DNA of 64,000 bases from Lates calcarifer (lineage: Eukaryota; Chordata; Actinopteri; Centropomidae). The translations under genes and the position numbers were made by a program. Within the stretch, counting starts at the first letter, position 1, and the number at the start of each line of letters is the position of its first letter. The DNA lies in NCBI RefSeq assembly GCF_001640805.2, contig NC_066850.1, forward strand, positions 13,644,157-13,708,156, given 5' to 3'. Below are positions 61,181 through 64,000 of the stretch, piece by piece. The notes below the pieces were generated by a model. The model saw only the letters and a list, made by a program, of their open reading frames with translations. It made no database searches and had not been told where the DNA came from.

Positions 61181-64000
61181 GACTGGTTAAATTTCTAATG
61201 GTGGACTTCTCTCTCATCTCAGGAAATTCCAATGAATTTCATTGATCCCAAGGAGCTGGATATTCCAAACCATGGAACCAAGAACAGATACAAAACCATA
61301 CTACCGAGTGAGTACTCTGTGTGTTTTGTTAGCATCACAAGATATAGGATAAGATAAACTTTAATTGTCTTGAGTACAGGTGCTGCACATGCAAGCCACA
61401 TAAAGAATAAAACAGTGTACAGTTACAGTAACAGAGCCTCACATTCCTGCTCAGACACAAACTTCCATGTGTGTGATTAGAAAGAAATAATCTCAGTTGC
61501 TAAGAGACAGAAACACTAATAAAACAGTCCTTATGTCTCATTTCCTGTTGAAGCGGGAGGCTGTTTTAGTATGTGGGAGGGGTTTAAAGTCAGAGGCCAA
61601 CAACCTCAAGGACAGCTAATATCGCACCTCCCTCATCCCTAAGCACACACACGAACACACACACTGGAACAATACATCTTCCTCGGAGCACAGTTTGTTC
61701 TCACACTGCCAGCCAACCACAGCCTGATTAACACATTATGTAACACACAGACACAATTCGAGTTTTTGGTTTGTGGGCTCATGTTTTGGCGAGGGGGAGG
61801 GGTTATCAATACAACAGTGGACGGGGGTGAGTTTGGGGGGTTGTGGTGTTTCTTCCTTCCTTCTGGCCAATCAAGGGTGAGGAATGCTCATCTAGAGCTG
61901 CTGTCAGTCAAACTTCTTCCTGTGTTCCAGTTTCTGAATCGTTGTCTTTTCTGAAGTGGTCACTGCTCTGTACAGGGCTGTGGTCAAGTTCAAGTCAAGA
62001 CAGAGTCTGAGAGAGGCTCAAACACAAGTCAAAGATGTGTTTGAATAAAATAAATTCTGAGTCTAAAAGTGAAATGTATGTAAGTTAAAAATAAGGCAAG
62101 GTAAGTTTATCTATATGGTATATTTGCATCAATCAGAACATTGAAAAGTAAATTAAATGATTAACACAAAGTCTTGACCTGTGTCCACACTAATACATTT
62201 TCATTTTTATACTGTGTTGTAAAATGAAAACGACTCAGTCCAGTCAAGCATTTTAACTTCATATCAGAAATAATCTCCGTCCAGACTACCTTATGGACAC
62301 GGGAACTGCCACAGATCGCTTGAAAAACAGCTTCCCTCCTGTGTATGTAGGCAGTTATAGCATTATAAAATGAAGAATTTACCTGCACAACAGCCACTAG
62401 CAAAAACACCAAAGTCAGAAATACGTTATCCATGTTATATTCACCACTGGTAGTTGAGACTGAAATTGGTCATGTGATTGGAGTGTGACCAATCAGGGTA
62501 GGATATGTCATGACCGATGAGAGCCATTCAGGAAGTGAATGTGGGCATCTGTGTCTTTGTTTCTGTCCATCCAGACTTAAATGCAGCCCAGAAGTTTTCA
62601 AACTAAAACAGGTTGAGCAGCATCTCCAAAAGACTCAATTTTAGGGGCTTGAGTAGTTTGGACACCAGGTGTAACCATAGCACAGTGATGAGTTTTAAAA
62701 CTAAAACATAGTGTAGATGTAGCCTTAAATTTGACACTTAAGTCTAACAGGTAGTAGACATCAAGTAAAGTGGAATCTAAAAGCAGCTTAGCATCAATTT
62801 AAAAAGTAAACCTGAAACACCCAGAAGACCTAGTTTATAACAGGTCTAAAAAGAGTCTAAAATGGACACCTTGAAGTTTAAAACTAGTTTTAAGCTAAAT
62901 CTTCAAATAAGCTCAGTCAAAGACTGAGTCTAACAGGCAGCTATGACCAAGACACTACCAGAGAAGAGGGAAACAGGACTGGGAGTGTCTCTAGTTAAAT
63001 GTAAATTCCATAACTACATCTTTGCCCTCTTTCCTTCCTTTGTCTCTTTTGCTCCCTTACTTGTGTCCTCACCTCCTCTCCTTGCTGTGTGTCCTAGATC
63101 CTCACTCCAGAGTGATTCTGAAGTCCAAGAGCTGCAACGACCTGCTGAGCTCCTACATTAATGCTAATTATATACGGGTGGGTATTTACAGCTGTGCATG
63201 GTAACACTGCATATACCGTTTTAGTGGTGCATAGAACATCTCATAGTTCTGATGCAGGAGAAACTCAGGTTTATCCTCCTGATTCTATCAGTGATTGAGA
63301 CCTGATTGATTCGGTCAAGGTCCAGTATGACTTGAGAAACCTTATTATCATTCCCGACTTTTAATTCAGTAAATTATAACAACATTTTTTTGTTAAATCT
63401 CCTTTAAATCTGTTTTTTTTCCTATTTCTTTTGGTTTCCTCATCAACACAAACACAGTGAAAGTAAACTGCTGCAGAAGTCTGTAATGTCGCTCTCAGAC
63501 TTTGGTACAATAGACTTACTTCCTGTCAGGAAGCTGGACTGAAACATTTTAAACTGTTGGACCTCCTGGGAGAACAGAGGTTGTGTTTAAACACTTCATA
63601 TTTACTGTATATACGAACACTGCACCAGTTTTAGCAGGTCTGAGGTCAGTGAGCACATTTATCACATGAAAGATCACTACAATACAATCAAAACTGTCTG
63701 GTAATTCTCTGCATTGTGCATGCAAACTACTGACTTCAGGAAATATATAGATAATATGATGACAATGAAATAAAAAGAGACGTAGCTTGCAACAGCATAT
63801 TTAATGTCAAATATATTTTTTAAAACCATTTCTTGATAAACATTTTTCAAAAAAGTTTTTATCAAAAAAGCCAGAATACAAGAAGTAAAAAACTTAAAAT
63901 GGGTCATGTCCATTCTTACTTTCCATACAACATTATTAAAAACAACTTGTTTGAACTGTTTTGGCCTTTAAATTAGTATCTGCATGGTTCAGATCCTGTA
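35713..64000 (+). CDS. ptprr: Receptor-type tyrosine-protein phosphatase R, coding exons 1-11 (partial, runs off the window)
   Basis: Single-pass neuronal phosphatase that binds and inactivates ERK1/2 and p38. Exons: 35713-35794, 40383-40705, 52289-52402, 52493-52642, 53443-53550, 55163-55285, 55376-55497, 55589-55723, 60198-60387, 61223-61307 and 63098-63177; 504 codons, all joins in frame. The protein has a signal peptide (residues 1-27), a variable ectodomain with His8 (73-80), a conserved stretch with LLRWFREGVAAALG and HINRLN (exons 3-4), ITEVSTEKNVLQG, a transmembrane helix (about 240-262), a proline-rich juxtamembrane region, the kinase-interaction motif RRGSNVSLVLDM (386-397), and EIPMNF..DPKELDIPNHGTKNRYKTILPN leading to SSYINANYIR, the start of the PTP domain. 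In human PTP-SL/PTPRR, the Ser matching Ser389 is a PKA site that releases MAP kinase. The catalytic HCSAGIGRTG exons lie beyond the window. Ectodomain and juxtamembrane parts are somewhat longer than in human. Confidence 0.96.
36352..36711 (+). mobile_element. SINE with tRNA-like head and target-site duplication
   Basis: The head 'ggtggcacagaggtgcagtgg' and the B-box-like GGTTTGATCCC near 36408 resemble a Pol III promoter. The body has the teleost phrases 'gcatgttctccctgtgcctg', 'taaattgcccctaggtgtgag' and 'aatgtcagctgggatagg', and the tail is (GAAT)n. Flanks TGATGCCATGTA (36340-36351) and TGATGCCATATA (36712-36723) are a 12-bp duplication with one mismatch, so the ends are well set. Confidence 0.88.
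38625..38705. repeat. Foldback MITE fragment, copy E
   Basis: Only one outer arm is present: 'ggagtctggttgtgatatatagtgatatttctgg' (split) followed by 'aagatcttactctttaata', as in copies B, C and D. Confidence 0.7.
39740..40110 (-). repeat. Dispersed repeat, inverted partner of 29560-29860
   Basis: The reverse complement shows 'taagttttctctgctgttgagcg', 'caggtggtggtgttgatc', 'tgcatttactatacaagatgttat' and 'gagtaaacagctcttaatgctaac' in the same order as the 29.6-kb copy. It also has an inner stretch with 'ctagaagacg' and 'catcattcctttactc' shared with 31890-31960. Confidence 0.75.
40383..40705 (+). CDS. ptprr: ptprr exon 2: variable ectodomain with His8
   Basis: 108 codons of poorly conserved ectodomain rich in His, Gln, Pro and Arg, with eight consecutive His codons at 40517-40540. 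A human-like patch near the end, NLLARPHHEV..H..VTV, aligns with human NLLAMDGQDLEV..VVTL and supports the assignment. Donor GTGAGT, phase 0. Confidence 0.85.
45466..45505. repeat. (GT)n microsatellite
   Basis: About 18 GT units with one TATG interruption, in ptprr intron 2. Confidence 0.95.
48240..48680 (+). promoter_or_regulatory. Candidate internal promoter/enhancer in ptprr intron 2
   Basis: Between repeats lies a segment with four CCAAT-type boxes: ATTGG at 48276-48280 and 48286-48290, CCAAT at 48492-48496 and 48530-48534, the last two both in the context GCCAATCAG. A GT/G-rich tract (48342-48430) sits inside. Mammalian PTPRR is known to use internal promoters for short isoforms, so an internal promoter is plausible, but no first exon with a fitting phase was found. 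Confidence 0.3.
48342..48430. repeat. (GT)n microsatellite followed by a G-rich tract
   Basis: About 29 GT-type units with GA interruptions run into 'ttaaggggggtgggtggggtgggggggg', which has several G-runs of the kind seen in G-quadruplexes. Confidence 0.9.
49365..49405. repeat. (GT)n microsatellite
   Basis: About 20 uninterrupted GT units in ptprr intron 2. Confidence 0.95.
52242..52288 (+). repeat. (TC)n tract forming the exon 3 splice acceptor of ptprr
   Basis: CT dinucleotides from 52242 run with small breaks directly to the acceptor AG at 52287-52288. The microsatellite therefore serves as the polypyrimidine tract. Confidence 0.9.
53443..53550 (+). CDS. ptprr: ptprr exon 5: transmembrane segment
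   Basis: KNVLQGEQ..VWSREGFYAVV followed by LFFTVFVIVITCLM is the membrane-spanning exon and closely follows human EGFYAVVIFLSIFVIIVTCLM. The exon ends on the Met codon. A cytosolic short isoform could begin at this Met, as reported for mammals, but this is inference only. Confidence 0.92.
54604..54646. repeat. (CA)n microsatellite
   Basis: About 21 uninterrupted CA units in ptprr intron 5. Confidence 0.95.
54895..55142. repeat. Foldback MITE, copy D, next to ptprr exon 6
   Basis: Left 'aaggagttgctggaatacccctg' pairs with right 'aggcagtggtattccagcagctcctg'; outer 'ggatatatagtgatgtttctgg' and 'aaggatcttactctttaataa' follow. The element ends about 20 bases before exon 6. Confidence 0.82.
56755..56865 (-). 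repeat. Dispersed repeat, inverted partner of 30088-30313
   Basis: The reverse complement reads 'aaaacagtttcaatacaaac', 'cttcatgaaggaggatt' and 'cctaataaactgc', matching blocks of the 30.1-kb copy. Confidence 0.65.
57207..57245. repeat. (GT)n microsatellite
   Basis: About 19 GT units in ptprr intron 8. Confidence 0.95.
59014..59068. repeat. (GT)n microsatellite
   Basis: About 27 GT units, the longest pure GT tract in the window. It gives rise to poly-Val/Cys and poly-His/Thr ORFs on the two strands that are not genes. Confidence 0.96.
59440..59722 (+). mobile_element. LINE/SINE 3' fragment ending in 'ggataaaagtatctgccaaatgag'
   Basis: Contains 'gtggttccctgatggtggaaccagctccc' and the tail 'tttggataaaagtatctgcc', 'aaatgagtaaatgtaaatg'. 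This resembles the conserved 3' tail of fish LINE/SINE elements. It is a 5'-truncated, non-coding copy; the family name is not assigned. Confidence 0.65.
60198..60387 (+). CDS. ptprr: ptprr exon 9: kinase-interaction motif
   Basis: Begins inside RRGSNVSLVLDM, the MAP-kinase docking motif, and continues with SALGSVEP..TPKE..REYLLSAGRPLTRQQLRD, matching human SSLGNIEP..TPRE..EYLQSASRILTRSQLRD. It ends with AEFT before a GTACGT donor, phase 0. Confidence 0.95.
60388..61222 (+). other. ptprr intron 9 with (AT)n tract
   Basis: AT-rich intron with a long (AT)n run at 61084-61180, about 40 bases before exon 10. No coding content. Confidence 0.85.
61084..61180. repeat. (AT)n microsatellite
   Basis: Nearly 100 bases of alternating A and T with two small phase breaks. 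It is palindromic by nature and may be mis-sized in any assembly. Confidence 0.96.
61308..63097 (+). other. ptprr intron 10
   Basis: No recognisable exon or mobile element. There is a short CA-rich stretch near 61645-61665. 62000-62940 is AT-rich with repeated 'gagtctaa'-like phrases. Otherwise I see nothing in it. Confidence 0.7.
63098..63177 (+). CDS. ptprr: ptprr exon 11: start of the phosphatase domain
   Basis: NPHSRVIL..SCNDLLSSYINANYIR, the conserved N-terminal part of classical PTP domains (human NPLSRVCL..DSLSTYINANYIR). It ends in phase 0 with donor GTGGGT. The catalytic Cys and the rest of the domain are outside the window. Confidence 0.94.
63178..64000 (+). other. ptprr intron 11, 5' part
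   Basis: AT-rich intron running to the window edge. No exon or repeat is identified. Confidence 0.75.

Overview
This is an ordinary eukaryotic nuclear segment, almost certainly from a spiny-rayed (acanthopterygian) teleost. Genes are split by GT-AG introns, coding density is low, dinucleotide microsatellites are numerous, and there are many copies of short repeats that I recognise from percomorph fish. I see no bacterial, phage, CRISPR or operon features. I found no clearly new biological system; the most interesting points are sequence-level oddities in and around three vertebrate genes.

Layout. (1) Plus strand, 747-15332: complete rab21 (7 coding exons), an early-endosome/integrin-trafficking Rab GTPase. 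As written, exon 1 carries one extra G that breaks the reading frame just after the P-loop. (2) 15333-20075: rab21 3' UTR and intergenic DNA. (3) Minus strand, 27087-20076: a complete 9-exon tetraspanin of the TSPAN8 type (264 aa) with an unusual C-terminal tail holding two PPxY motifs and a YxxPhi signal. (4) Minus strand, 34116-32256: a decayed tandem copy of the same tetraspanin. Exons 5 and 6 are intact, exons 2 to 4 are damaged, and the ends are missing. (5) Plus strand, 35713 to beyond the window end: ptprr, the receptor-type tyrosine phosphatase R that binds MAP kinases. Coding exons 1 to 11 (504 codons) are present, and the window stops early in the phosphatase domain.

The gene set matches human 12q15-q21, where PTPRR and TSPAN8 are neighbours and RAB21 lies nearby. 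LGR5, ZFC3H1, THAP2 and TMEM19, which sit between TSPAN8 and RAB21 in human, are absent here. The three genes do not form one pathway: RAB21 works in endosomal traffic, the tetraspanin organises membrane microdomains, and PTPRR dampens ERK/p38 signalling.

Non-coding content is mostly repeats: a palindromic foldback MITE family (four main copies, one ending about 20 bp before a ptprr exon), a dead Tc1/mariner transposase, a SINE with a recognisable target-site duplication, a LINE/SINE-type tail, a very frequent AT-rich element, a degenerate minisatellite, and many (CA)n/(CT)n/(AT)n tracts. All exon borders were read by eye from homology and splice consensus. No alignment or database search was run.
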